64,000 nucleotides of DNA from Oncomelania hupensis (lineage: Eukaryota; Mollusca; Gastropoda; Littorinimorpha; Pomatiopsidae): contig CM072515.1 in NCBI GenBank assembly GCA_036898135.1, positions 54,631,736 to 54,695,735 on the forward strand. The letters run 5' to 3'. The first letter of the stretch is position 1. The number at the start of each line of letters is the position of its first letter. The position numbers and the translations under genes are program-made. Below, piece after piece: positions 10,701 through 22,161 of this stretch. The notes under the pieces were generated by a model, which had not been told where the DNA came from, did not search any database, and saw only the letters and a list, made by a program, of their open reading frames with translations.

Positions 10701-12637
10701 CAGCGTCTTTTACACTTTCTTTATACCTTTGTTCACTTTATTTTACTGTATTTTAATTCTCTTAATTTTTTGTGAATTTCCTTATAATTTAAAAAGTTGT
10801 ATAATATCACAGGTGTGACTAGACGTTAAAATAGAATAAATAAATAAATAAAACAAAGTCTTTTTAAAATGCAGTTTAGCTTTGTCTTTGCATGTGTGGG
10901 CATGTGTCCGAATATTTTCAGAATATGTTTCATTTCTTTGTTTCTGTTGTTGATTTTTCTTCCAGGAAGAGAGAAAGATTCATCGCAAAGAAGAGATGAG
11001 GGAACGAATTTTGCAACTCTTTGGACCAGCAGCTGATCGTGAGATGCATGGTAATATCTATGTTGACTTCATTACTCAACAAATACAAATCTTTATTACC
11101 TTTAAATTAATTAATGGTTACCAGCATAAGACCAGAATATATTTTGCCTTAAATTGAAATTGATAGTACTTTAATTGTTTCTTTCTTTTCTTGTTCATAG
11201 TGGCCTTGCTCACAGTTGACATCAGGAATATGATTCAGCACTGTTTTGCAGACAAGAAGGTAACAATTTCATTAATTGTTTGTACCCTATACCAAATTTA
11301 TCAAGAATAGTTATACATGAGAAGCAGAACATGCCTTGAATCTCGAGAAATGTGCACATTATTAATCAACGTTTTATTATTTTTATTATTTTTATTACAT
11401 TTTGTAAACATAGTTATCCTGAAGCATTGTAATTTTATAAAGACTTTTTTTTTCTCATAGAAATTAAAGGATATATTTTGTATTTTATTCAGATCTTTTT
11501 AGGCTACCCCAAATTTTCAAAGGGATATTTTTATTCACAGGACAAACTGAGCAAGTCCCGGCTAGTGGAGAAGATTCAGCTGCGGAAGAAGATGCTGAAG
11601 TACCTGCGAAGAACTGACTACCAGCGCTTTCTTTGGCTGCTTCAGGAACTCCAAATACGCTACGTCCTTCCCCCAGAATACTACAGGTAAACCCCTGGCA
11701 CTTAGCTTAGCATTGTTTTTGTGTGTGATTTTATTAATTGTTTTACCTTCAGAGTGTTATGTGTCGTGTGCACCGGATCAAGATCAGCAGCTCTAAAATG
11801 TTTGATTATCTCCCTTCAATCCCTATTTTTAGGATACTGAGCAAATAATTTCAAACTTTAATTTTTCATAAATTGCTCATAAAATTTTTAAAATCTACAC
11901 AACATTTTTCATTATTGTATAAATAAATCAACGACACCTTAGCATTAATTATAAACTACCTTTTTCAGTTCAAACAGATTTTCATTCTCCTTGATATAAT
12001 ATTTATTGCCAGTGGAGGAGGAACAACGAAGCTTAACGTCCTATTGCATCAGCGTTAAGGACGATCACCACGTCGCCACCCTGACAACAATGATTATCAT
12101 CATCATATCAAAGATGAGATCCTACGGATCTCTATTCCCAGTGTATTACATAAATCATAATAAATAACATCCAAATGTTCTAAAATGTTAGTACGTACCT
12201 AAGGAAATTGTCACTTATAAAAACAAATGCCTACATGCTGCTTTGAGAGATGACTGTGTGATTGCTTTGAGAGGTGTGCTTTTCAGAATTTGTCTGTTTT
12301 AGGATAATCAAGTTTGTGTTGAATTGAAATAATGTGTTTTTTCAACAGGCCAGTGACAAAGCGATTCCGCCGCAAGCAGCGAGTTTGGGAGGAAGCCAAC
12401 AACCTTCGGCTGAAGAAAATTGCCGACCTGAAGCAGCAGCTGGAAGCAGAAAAAGCCGAATTCCTGAAGTATAAGGAAGAGACCTTGAAACAGATAGAAG
12501 CCGATGCTGCCAAGTATGACCTTGACCTGGAAGAGTTTGTCAAGAAGCTGGAGAGGAAGCCTGTTGGGAAGACCTACCCGCGCATCTATACCTGGGAAGA
12601 GAGACAACAGATGGAAAAAGAGGCCGCTATGAAGTAA
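4758..12637 (+). CDS. MRPS15: mitochondrial small ribosomal subunit protein uS15m (MRPS15)
   Basis: Eight coding exons: 4758-4974, 7632-7709, 8156-8231, 10414-10462, 10966-11050, 11201-11259, 11541-11686 and 12349-12637. All introns are GT-AG and every phase joins cleanly, giving 999 nt (332 aa). The uS15 domain lies around residues 141-240, with RKKMLKYLRRTDYQRF and the YVLPPEYYR block seen in animal MRPS15. The C-terminal tail (about 240-332) is lysine/glutamate rich and coiled-coil-like. The N terminus (TAVFRKEMSTLSFLFRGLCL) is basic and hydrophobic, consistent with a mitochondrial presequence; an alternative in-frame start is at 4782. uS15m binds small-subunit rRNA in the mitoribosome. 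Human MRPS15 is shorter (257 aa), so this one has extra N-terminal and tail sequence. Intron 1 contains a P-like transposon remnant, and intron 3 a family A retroposon split by a hAT element. No AATAAA follows closely; GATAAA occurs near 12643. Confidence 0.95.
5494..5642 (+). pseudogene. THAP zinc-finger exon (5' part of a P-type transposase)
   Basis: The open frame starts MLKMARGRKSKSDRVK and contains CTAINCHNARYKK and KSFFKFPRDKER, the first half of a C2CH THAP domain (C-x4-C, then the FFKFP...R block). It ends at a good splice donor (AAAG followed by GTAAAT) after 5642. The second half (the C-x2-H ligands and the AVPTIF-type box) is not found downstream, so the gene is broken or the rest was lost. 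THAP domains bind the ends of P elements, and here the exon lies just inside one inverted repeat. A domesticated host THAP gene is less likely because no further exons are visible. Confidence 0.65.
5855..6628 (+). mobile_element. decayed hAT-like element nested in the P-like remnant
   Basis: Terminal inverted repeats CAGGGTTGCCAAC (5855-5867) and GTTGGCAACTCTG (6616-6628) match at 12 of 13 positions and begin CAGGG, typical of hAT elements. Subterminal TACGGAA / TACTGAAA-type repeats occur at both ends. The interior encodes a fragment similar to hAT-family transposases. The flanking TATATTA and TATATTT may be a mutated TSD. Confidence 0.7.
6221..6520 (+). pseudogene. hAT transposase N-terminal fragment
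   Basis: The frame begins MMPKRKKTSDESPEKKKR and includes the blocks EYSEKFPCITASS, SHDVTRHMNGNHHK and SVATFFKPDMDLSIIRAETL. This order (FPCI, a C2H2/BED-like H...H segment, a 'SFF' block, then 'RAE.LFT.F') is that of a widespread animal hAT-like transposase group. The cysteine part of the zinc finger is missing, as if deleted between the FPCITASS and SHDVTRH blocks, and the catalytic RNase-H fold is gone. It is a relic rather than a working gene. Confidence 0.6.
8476..9522 (-). mobile_element. hAT-type element with 5-bp target-site duplication
   Basis: Terminal repeats CAGGGCTAGAAATTA (from 8476) and TAATTTCGAGCCCTG (to 9522) match at 14 of 15 positions, with GGCCC-rich subterminal repeats on both sides. 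The 5-bp TSD AGACC is at 8471-8475 and 9523-9527, and removing the element restores the family A sequence CTAGACCAGT exactly. A transposase 5' exon is on the minus strand. A 5-bp TSD with CAGGG ends suggests the hAT5 branch (inference). Confidence 0.8.
8965..9240 (-). pseudogene. hAT transposase N-terminal fragment (ZNF862-like)
   Basis: A 91-codon frame with PIFGKRKTPEENVDERKEQE followed by a lysine-rich stretch and NEGWKKRFPWHGLEVNEEE. The 'W...FPW....' arrangement just before a CxxC pair is typical of the TTF-type/BED-like N terminus of ZNF862-like hAT transposases. The frame stops right at the expected cysteine pair, so only the start of the gene survives. It runs inward from the right terminal repeat. 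Confidence 0.5.
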
Positions 12638-13408
12638 ACGTATTGATAAAGAAAAGAAAATTGTGCTGTAACTGAGGAAATTATTGACGAAAACAATGCA
12701 GCAAGACATTGGCATGGCCAAGCATCACTGACTTATGACAGCACTGATGACTTTTTTTAGCCTACAATCTACCATCATAACAAATACATTTGAATGATCA
12801 TCGGCTGAATTGAATGGTCATCAGTTGCACACAAAAAAGTGACTGCTTGGCTAGATTGATAGATGGGGACAGCAAGTGTGTCTAGATGACATAGGAAACA
12901 ACAAAAGTGTCTTGATGACCTAGTTCCCCCCGTGAAGGTGCCAGGGGTTTCAGTATAAAGAGTATCCCCACTTTCTGGAAATGTTTGTGCTTTAAATTCC
13001 CGCTGTCGCTGTCTTTCTCATTTGTTCTTTCTTATTCCTACTCTGTTCTATCAATCTACTATACTATCTTCTTCTTCGCTAGACCAGTCACCTACCTTTT
13101 TTCTTGAAAACTCTTCCGGGACAAAACTCCTCATTTGTGTGTGAGGTCTGTTGGATCAGCTTGGAAATATTAGACGCTTTCTGCCAGGTGGTCACTGGGG
13201 CTTCCTATGATGTTATTATTTGGCAATGTAAGTATTTTATATGTATGTTTTGTTGATATTTTATAATGATGTTTGTATTCTATTTTGTTTTTGTAAACGG
13301 GGGTTCCATAAATTAGAGTGTAGCCTCAGCGTCCACTGCGTGGAATTTCTTTATTGTAAAGTGACCAGCTGTTGGAGTGCCTTCAGTGTTACCACTAGGG
13401 TTGTTTTG

Positions 13409-13519
13409 ATGAGATGGGCTCTTGCTCTCCAACAATACGACTACAAAGTGAGAATCATCAAAGGGAAAGACAACGTGGGTGCTGACTACTTGAGCCGCTC
13501 TTTCACGAACGAGAATTAG
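13409..13519 (+). pseudogene. Ty3/gypsy-type RNase H C-terminal fragment
   Basis: The translated segment has RWALALQQYDYKVRIIKGKD followed by NVGADYLSR, the classic end of the Ty3/gypsy RNase H domain ('RWAL.LQ.Y...I...G..N..AD.LSR'). It runs only seven residues more (SFTNEN and one flanking residue) before a stop. No integrase follows, which would fit a Gmr1-like order (integrase before reverse transcriptase) or simple truncation. It is 5'-truncated by the insertion itself. Confidence 0.65.
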
Positions 13520-13890
13520 CTAAAAACTAGAGTTTTTAGTTTCAGCAGGGACCTATGTCGCGAAAATACGCGTCTCTTCTGCCAGCTTTCCTGACAGCAA
13601 CGGTACATCATTTGTTTTATTTTTTCGTAATGTTCAAATGTTTTTACATTTCGTGGATTTCGGCTGTGGTCAACAGCCTGGAGAGGATTGGGCACCGCCA
13701 GGTCTTTTTTGCCTAAGACACACTACATGACGACACAATGAATGTTGACGCATGTTTAGTGTTTACGTCATCATCACTGACCTCATGTTTTTTTGGTTTT
13801 TTTTCATCACTGAAGAAGGGCGTAGCCCGAAAGTCTTAGCTTTTATATTTTTCTTGGTGTTTTTTGTGTATTTTGTTTCTGATTTCTATA
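13409..13890 (+). mobile_element. retroelement fragment with 16-bp target-site duplication
   Basis: This 482-bp insertion is flanked by an exact 16-bp repeat CACTAGGGTTGTTTTG (13393-13408 and 13891-13906); one copy is normal family A sequence. The left end encodes the C terminus of a Ty3/gypsy-like RNase H. Near the right end is CTGAAGA-A-GGGC-GTA-GCCC-GAAA (13810-13832), which resembles the conserved core and stem II of a hammerhead ribozyme as found in Penelope-like retroelements. The long TSD argues for target-primed insertion, not integrase. Confidence 0.65.
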
Positions 13891-14024
13891 CACTAGGGTT
13901 GTTTTGGCAGATCTTTTATGTGGATTGGGGATGAGTCCTCTTTTAGCAAAGTTGTGGTCTTGATTTTGTGGTCCTGATTCGGCTCTTTGCAGTCCGCTGG
14001 ACCCTGTAAGCAATGAATAACTAA

Positions 14025-15434
14025 CTAGATGACATAGAGGAAGTTGTTTTGCTATAAGCTTTTTGGACATAATCCTTGTTAAATGGAATCGTTCTTGAAT
14101 GCAGTCATCACGTCTCATTTGGAAGGAGTAGTATTGTTGTGGAATTATACCATAGGTACATATTACTATTTTCTCAGCTTCTCAGCACAGCAACTGGAAA
14201 TTGAATTGTTGAGAAGTGGAGTACCAATTTTCAACCTCATAACGGTAGTAAAATGTTAGCATTGCCTTTTTTCTACATTATAAAGAATATTGTATAGATC
14301 TATATTTAATTGGGTAGATTTGGAAGTGCGTGTGTGTTTTTCACATGTTGTGTGTATATGCAAACTGGATGGTGTTGATTGGATGAAAATGATACATTAT
14401 CATGATGCTTACTAACTTCAAGTGTTGGGTTTGTTTATTTTATTAAATTGTATGCATGTGAGTATGCTGCTCCACCAAAACAAACAAAACATTGCAACAC
14501 AAAAACAGTCACGACCCTACCAACAATGATTGGTAAACTTGAATGAAGAATCATGTTAGATAGCAAAGAGCGAGAGAGGATACTTTCATTTTATGTGCAT
14601 GAACCTGAGAGATGAACTGAGCATAAAGAAATGTTATCTTAGCATGGAGATGTGCTGCACATATATGCAAATAATATTTGACAAATGGCACAGATTCTGC
14701 AAATTAACCTGAGACACATATTTCGATACACTTTTATATTTGAAATTTTCTTAGGCACTTTTACAAAAGTAAAATGTTATTGTTCAACTCCAACTCTTTA
14801 TTTATTTACAATGACGGTTGGCACAGAAGAGCATTGCAACTGTTCTTCTGATCGAAGGTGGAAATGCAGTATTCATAAAACATCTTTGGTATCAGTGAAT
14901 TTGATTGCCATCAGAACTGTTAAAAGTCTCTTTTATTTGTTCCTTTCCCTTGTCTGTGATCTTTCTCATCCACTTCAATTCATCTCTCTCTTGTCTCTTG
15001 CTTTCAGCTGCATACGTTTGTGTGTGTATTAAGGCTAAAATACACACATCAAGCGTTGCCTCTGGGCTTTGAAAGACTTCAATGAGAATGAAACGGGTTG
15101 AGAGTGAGACGCAAATGTCAACTAGTTCAGCAGCTCGAAGTTAGTACACCAGTCTATATGCTGGCAGTGGGACATGTGTCTCCATTGAACAGGCTGATCA
15201 TCTCCACTCCTCACATGATCATTGATATGACACTTGAGGTAACCGAAGTATCTTGTACCAATGTTTCACTAAAGTAAGTCTGTTGTCACCCTTTCGCTAC
15301 TATTCTCCTCAGTCACTTTGAGGTTGTTCTTAGGAACGAAGCCTTGTTTTCCCAAGCGCGGAAGAAGAGAACACCCACAACCACTCTCTCTATCTCAGGC
15401 TGATGCTGCAGGTCATAGTACACAACTTCTTTAC
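14025..15434. other. intergenic, no supported feature
   Basis: AT-rich single-copy-looking DNA downstream of MRPS15. Short open frames (for example 14685-15032) have low-complexity composition, no splice context and no recognisable motif. I see nothing else in it. Confidence 0.6.
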
Positions 15435-15930
15435 TCAGAACTGAAATGCTTCTCTGGCAGAATACTTGAGGACAGTTACCAGCTCTGTGATGGTGCCAGA
15501 AGTCACTGAATTTTCGAATGTTCTGGTGGAATTATTGTGTATGGTAATGAAGGCTCTGCAGGATTGGTAGGATGAGGGCTGACTGCGGTAGATAGGTGAG
15601 GAAGACTGGATGAAAAAAGTCAAAGGCGGATGTTCTGCGTTTGAAATCACTGGTTTTTTCTCTTGAGGAACATTGCTAGCATGTACACTGTCGTGAGGTG
15701 CTCTTTACAAAAGATCTAGCAATTCCTGAGACGATCTTCTGTTAGCTTGTACATCTTCTTGAGGAACGTCTTGCAAATTCTTCAATTAGATTGCACATTT
15801 TCAGGATTTCTTTCAAAAGTTTTCGCCGAGCTTAAAATATCATGAGACGATCTTCTATTGGGCTGTATATTTTCGTGAGGAGATCGTTGCAAATGGTCTT
15901 TCGAATATAATATTTTATGAGACGATCTTA
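15435..15930 (-). pseudogene. decayed tandem-repeat coding sequence (unrecognised)
   Basis: On the minus strand a motif of the type VPQEDVQANRRSSQ recurs three or four times with stop codons between copies; related forms are SPHENIQPNRRSSHDI and NVPQEKKP. At DNA level the blocks GAGACGATCTT and TTCKTGAGGA recur about every 120 bp (15735, 15842, 15921). A short open frame (15435-15650) follows. It looks like the ruin of a repeat-containing coding exon, but I cannot name it, and a non-coding minisatellite is equally possible. Confidence 0.3.
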
Positions 15931-15966
15931 GTGAGTATATATTGGCTTATATAACTAACTGACCAA

Positions 15967-16158
15967 GTGGGGCCGGGTAGCTCAGTTGGTAAGAGCGTCT
16001 TGCTAGTAACCGAAAGGTCGCTGGTTCGAATCCCGGATTGGTCAACGTGTGATCATATTATTTTCCCCTTTACCAACAACTGGCCCGCTGGTGTCAGTAT
16101 AAATCGGTCCAGTAGTCACCTATATGCGAAAGTGTCGTGTGACTATAATCTACAAACA
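15967..16158 (+). mobile_element. tRNA-related SINE with 10-bp TSD
   Basis: The head has a pol III A box (TAGCTCAGTTGG, D-stem GCTC/GAGC intact) and B box (GGTTCGAATCC), then a unique body (ATTATTTTCCCCTTTACC) and an ACAAAC tail. The TSD AACTGACCAA is present at 15957-15966 and 16159-16168. The T-stem and acceptor do not pair properly, so this is not a functional tRNA gene. A second copy lies at 58830-58991. Confidence 0.85.
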
Positions 16159-16539
16159 AACTGACCAACACACGCAGTAAGATATTTTAGCACTGATTCT
16201 ATATTTTATTGTGGTGGTGATTGCGATGGTCACCGAAGCTTGACCGTCATTTCCCCGGCTACTGTGGACAATGATGACCAAACACGACCCTCCGGGCTTG
16301 CTCACTGATTTGCGTGTACTGCCACAATATAATGCATTGGGACAAGGTGACCTGCTTCCTTGATGAAAATCCAAAATAAAAGGTCAAGTGGAACATCACC
16401 TTTAATGTAAGCTTACGTATTTTAAGTGAAATCGCCGACCTCACTTAATTACCTATTTAGTACTAAGGACTACATTTTGACTTCGTTAATCACATATTAC
16501 CGAGGCATTAGGAAGTGAGGTGGGGTAGGAGGTGTTAAG

Positions 16540-16900
16540 AACTCCTAGATCAATAGTTCAGTCAATTAGTTTATTCGCCTGACGTGCAAACGGCATGGGT
16601 CCGAGTCTCGCTAGTGACGGGAAAGTTTTCTTCATCTCGTAAGTCAACTGTCTGTAATGACTCTTATACTGTGTTCCATGTGTTCTGTAGAGTCCGCTTT
16701 AACTGTCTCTTCTCGGCGACACGTTAAAGAACCCGGTCATTCTTCCACATGTACGTGTCACGTGCTCTTGTGACAAGACTCAAATACACAGGCTGACTGG
16801 GATGGGCTGCGGTCCATGGCAACCTTGACCGGGTTGATGTTCGATCCTGATTTCGGTCAACGCTTTGAGCCCAACATATATACACAATACTTCTAGCACT
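16540..16900 (+). mobile_element. possible tRNA-derived SINE
   Basis: A B-box-like GGTCCGAGTCTC follows TTAGTTTATTCGCC at about tRNA spacing. Downstream is CGGCGACACGTTAAAGAACC, a phrase I associate with molluscan SINE-type repeats. No second copy or TSD is in the window to delimit it. Confidence 0.4.
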
Positions 16901-17766
16901 GACTAGACATTGTTGGATGATTGCTTCGCGTCAGAACTGTACAGTAGTCCGTTTGAATAGTCCATTAACAACTGTGTACATCGCCTCTTTGCTGATGGCG
17001 ATAACCTGCTATGAAAATGGTCACCATGTATACTGAATGACAGAGATCTATTATGATGACAAGTTAAAAACTTAAACTATCACTAGATCTATAATTATGC
17101 AGTTTACTGAGACGACAATAACTCTGGGGCTAAAGCTGAACAAAACCAAAACTCGCTTACAACGAATGTTGAATTGTTACAATAGTGTTATTCACCAGTG
17201 TCTTCTTGCCTGTGGCCAGGACTATTTGTTCCGGACCGTTACATGCAGAAAGGGTGCCTCGGCTGCCTCTGATACTCAGAGTGGACAATAGCCATTTCTG
17301 GAATGGATTGACGATTGTCAGTTTGTAGTTCATTACTGAGAGTGACCGGTAGTTCACTTAGCTCATGTATAGAGAGAGATGATGACGATGATGATGACCA
17401 CTGCCGAGTCACGTGAACAATCGTGGTCAGTGTGATCGATCCGTACTGGAACTGGATCCGTCTACAAACCCTTAGTAGACCAGTCTACAGCCCCCTCCCC
17501 GTCTATCTCCCTCCATCTCTCCACATTTAGGTACACACTTCATCACTCTTGACCCGCTCACACTCCATCCAGTCCCTACAGGCAAACACACACAATTGTT
17601 TCCAACTTTCTCCTCCGTACCCCATCCCCCCACTCGTCCACGCATACACACTGTCTGGCTTCTCCATCATCTCCTCTCCATCTGCCCACAAATCATTCGT
17701 GCACACACTCTTCTCGCTATCTCTTCCTTTGGACACACATTCACACACGCACACACACACATTTTT
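16901..17766. other. intergenic, no supported gene
   Basis: Mixed sequence with short GAT repeats near 17378-17398 and pyrimidine/CA-rich tracts from about 17480 to 17762. No exon with convincing splice sites. Confidence 0.5.
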
Positions 17767-18341
17767 GTAAAAACGACATTCTGATGACTGTTGTGAAAAA
17801 AAAACAGGGACTTTTTTTTACACACTTTTCATTTTCGTGACATTATTTTGACATTTTCAAATTTTTGAACCTAACCCTAACCCCAAACCCTAACCCTAAA
17901 CCTAAAACAGCTGTAACTCTACTGGAACCCTATTTTGACGTCAAAATAGGGCAGCCTTCCAAAGAAGTCAAAAGAAACCATGTGGAGTTCCATGAGTGTG
18001 TCACTGTAACGTCGTTTCTACATGCCTTCCCCTCCCCCCCCCCCCCCCCACACACACACATTTTTGTAGAAACGACGTTCTGATGACTGTTGTGAAAAAA
18101 AAAACAGGGATTATTTTGACACACTTTCCATTTCTTTGACATTATTTTGACATTTTCCAATTTTTGAAGCTATCCCTAACCCAAACCCTAACCCTTAACC
18201 TAACCCTAATCCTAAAACAGATCTAACTCAACGGAGCACTATTTTGACGTCAAAATAGTACGGCCTTTCAAAAAAGTCAGAAGAAACCATGTGGAGTTTC
18301 ATGTGTGTGTCATCAGAACGTCGTTTCTACATGCCCACACC

Positions 18342-18389
<48 letters not shown>

Positions 18390-18651
18390 TTTTTGTAGAA
18401 ACGACGTTGTGAAAAAAAAACATACATTATTTTGACACACTTTCCATTTCTTTGACATTATTTTGACATTTTCAATTTTTTCAAGCTATCCCTAACCCTA
18501 ACCCAAACCCTTAACCTAACCCTAAAACAGCTGTAACTCTACGGAGCACTATTTTGACGTCAAAATAACGGGGCCGTCAAAAAAAAAGTCAAAAGAAACC
18601 ATGTATATACATGTAGAGTTTCATGTGTGTATCAGAGTAACGTCGTTTCTA
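17767..18651. repeat. three tandem TIR units with telomere-like runs and a GACGTC palindrome
   Basis: Units at 17767-18022, 18066-18330 and 18395-18651 each begin with (a variant of) GTAGAAACGACGTTCTGATG and end with its inverse (CATCAGAACGTCGTTTCTAC). They are separated by (C)n/(CA)n tracts. Each contains degenerate CCCTAA runs and then a dyad centred on GACGTC: perfect for 24 bp at 17928-17951, 22 bp at 18238-18259, and 18 bp at 18550-18567. A fourth, dispersed copy is at 23838-24075. No coding capacity. Probably a MITE amplified in tandem. Confidence 0.75.
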
Positions 18652-18842
18652 CATGCCCCCACACACGCACACACACACTCTTGTCCCTCTCCTCGTACCC
18701 CTCTCCGCCTCCCCCCCCCACCTTCCCCCCCACCTCCCATCGTAACACACCCCCCCCCCATCCTCCCTCCGTATCTTCTCCTCTCCATTTCCCACTCCTG
18801 GCGCTTTCTCATCGATCGACACGACTTCGCACAAGCAGCGAT

Positions 18843-19570
18843 TCAATCTCCACAGATACAGTCTGCTGCCAGACAACATTCCAGCACACTATGATAATGA
18901 TGATTGCGACGACGATGATGATGGTGGCGACGAGGAGAACTACATTGATGCTGACGTTGACAACGATGATGATGACTGGGTTGGTGGTGGTGTTGGTGAC
19001 GACGAGGAAAAAGACAAGGATTGTGTGATGTTGACGACGAAGATGGTGGTAATGGTGATGGAATGACAAGGATGATGGTGTTGACGATGATGGAGATCAT
19101 AGGGTTGAAAGTGAAGATGACGACGAGGATGACGACGATGATTGGGTGGGTCGATGGTGATGATAACGAAAACGACGACGACATTGATGATATTTAGGTT
19201 GATGATAGGGATGATGATGATGATGAGAAGGATGATCTGATGAATACTTGGACAATCAAAGTAAGCTTAATGAGAATAAACTTGAGATGTCGAAAGTGAT
19301 CAATAGGCCTACAACGATGATGGTGATGGCGTTGGTGATGATGACGATTATGATGATGATAACTGAGGTAACGCTGAGGGTGGGTGATGAAACGGAGATG
19401 GTGGTAGTAATGATAATGTGGACGACAGTGACTACGTACTATAACAGTAGTGGTTATAGTATTATTGTCGAATATAATATGGTGATAACAATGACAATTA
19501 TGATGACGTTGATAACGACGACAGTGATCACAACAACGACGATAAACAACAACAATGTCGATGATGGCTA
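18843..19570 (+). repeat. GAT/GAC-rich cryptic repeat, possibly with an Asp-rich reading frame
   Basis: About 700 bp rich in GATGAT, GACGAC and GGTGGT triplets. One frame at the left edge reads NLHRYSLLPDNIPAHYDNDD and then an aspartate-rich stretch (DCDDDDDGGDEENYIDADVD) before a stop. The non-repetitive lead-in could be a genuine exon edge, but no start or clear splice pair is seen. A drifting trinucleotide satellite is the simpler reading. Confidence 0.45.
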
Positions 19571-19844
19571 AGCAGCTAATATAAAGCGGTAAATGTCCTA
19601 TGTTTTGTACACGTTTTACGTTGATTAACAAACTATATATATATATTTTTTTTTTTTTTAAGCATTACTACGACTCTGAAATGAACGTTATTCTTCGGCC
19701 AGTATGCACACACAGCACTTGTACAAAGTAATACATATCCGAGCGGTCAGTCACATGTTTCTTCTGGTCAACTAGTCAGTGCAAAGACTGCTACTATGGG
19801 TCGTTAAGTTGATGACAAAGTAAAAGCAAGTCCAACGACGGAGT

Positions 19845-19909
19845 CCGGTCCTGATTTGGCTCGGAAGAGTCCGCTGGACCTAAAGCATCAATCAATCAAT
19901 CAATCAAAA
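19845..19909 (+). mobile_element. family A retroposon, 5'-truncated to 65 bp with 11-bp TSD
   Basis: Only the 3' end CCGGTCCTGATTTGGCTCGG...CCTAAAGCATCAATC(AATC)n is present. It is flanked by a perfect 11-bp duplication AACGACGGAGT (19834-19844 and 19910-19920). This shows that family A moves by target-primed reverse transcription and that the AATC tail belongs to the element. Confidence 0.9.
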
Positions 19910-20771
19910 AACGACGGAGTTTGACGAAAATCGACTTTACTTCGTTTTGGTGGGGCTCGACGGGGTTTCACTGAGAACATTAGTGCAATAAGATTTTCTT
20001 GATTTGGCGTGCCTGTTTGAGGTTTAGTAACTTGCTTCAATATTTGTCTGGATCTCGTACTCCTTACACATGTGGATATTTTTAGACATTTGACGCTCAT
20101 TACTGAAAAATACGTTTTATTTCCCCACTCCTGCCCCCCCCCCCCCTCCTCCCCCGAAAAAAAAGCATACTGTTTACTGCTTAACGTCCCTATACATTAT
20201 GAGTGCACACTGTCCAAAGCCACAAACACTGTACCCATCCAGCCTCCACCCCCACTTCACGCCACGCCCCCCCCCCTTCCCCCCTCCTCGAATAAACTAC
20301 AGAAATAAACTCTCGTCTTATATTCTAGCCCACCTGAATCACTGTCACTGCTGTTGCTCGCTTGAGTTTCCAAAATAGCTGTTTCAGCATTTTCGGGGAA
20401 AACAAGTGGGGAAGAAGACAAGACTGATGGTGGTGGTGAATGAAAAGAGATGTTCGGATGGTAGGGGACACACAGATAGAGGGAGTGGTTGATTCAAGGA
20501 AAACAGTTGTGGGAAAAAGTAAGAGCGGAGGGGGATGAGGAGGGGTTAAAACACTGAAAGCAGATGTGACGAGAGTAAACACTGAGCGCACCTAAAATGT
20601 GTGTATGTGTGTTTCTGTGTGTGTAAGAGGGGGCGGGGGTGGGGAGTGGTAAGGAGGGGGAAATGTAGGGAGACAAGTGTGTTCGGATGAAGGAGTTGGG
20701 TTGAGGGGGGGGGGAGGGAAGGGAAGAAAGGTGAAGTTTGGAGGTAGGAGAGAAGGGTGAAGGGGGAGAGA

Positions 20772-21340
<569 letters not shown>

Positions 21341-21423
21341 TCCCACACACACCTCCAAGCTTAGGCTCCTCCCTCTCTCCCCAATAGAAGAAAACCAGCC
21401 ACTAACATCACAAAGTATGCATG

Positions 21424-21603
<180 letters not shown>

Positions 21604-22161
21604 ATCGATGAGGCGCTTTGGAGAGGGGGTGTAGGGCGTGGACAGTGCAGGAGAAAATTTGTGGAGGTAAGGTGAGGTGAGGGGCAGAATTGGAGTAGAG
21701 GAAAGGGAGGAGGGGTGGGGGGGATGGTTTGGTTGGGTAGATTTACGTCCCCGGACACGTTGTGTATAGGGGACAAGCCGTGGGGGGGTGGAGGTCTGCT
21801 CCCTTTTCATACTGCGTCAAGCTGAGACTGGCCCGAGGCTTAGGCTACATTTACTTCTCCACTTGAGAGATACTCGGGGAGTCTCAGCTCAGCTACGCAG
21901 TGTGTTTCCCTCTAGCCAGATGTCGGCAACTAATCCATGGATTCAGTCACTTCCTGGTTCATAAACCCATGGCCCACTCTGTGCACAACTTCAGAAAGCG
22001 CCAGACTGAACTCTGCCGCCCCGTTGATCCCCAGGGTATTAAGCTACTATAGGCTAACGCTCTCGTCCCCTCCATTTTTACTCCCCCCACCCCCCCCCCT
22101 TTATTCGATGTAATGTAATAAAACTTTTCTTGTTCAATGAATGTATTCGGACTAAGTAACA

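Larger units (their letters stand above)
12921..14024 (+). mobile_element. family A retroposon, copy 2 (interrupted by a retroelement fragment)
   Basis: Parts 12921-13408 and 13907-14024 match the family A consensus in order, including CTGGAAATG, CTTGAAAACTCTTCC, GAGGTCTGTTGGATCAGC and the 3' CAGTCCGCTGGACC. The tail is AATAACTAACTAG, as in copy 1. It lies about 280 bp downstream of the MRPS15 stop codon, so the MRPS15 3' UTR may run into it. Confidence 0.8.

Noticed and set aside
15971..16043. Functional tRNA gene
   Set aside because: A and B boxes are present, but the T-stem and acceptor do not pair and the same sequence recurs with a SINE body and tail.
17870..18190. True telomere or chromosome end
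   Set aside because: CCCTAA runs are short, degenerate and inside a TIR-bounded unit repeated at 23.8 kb.
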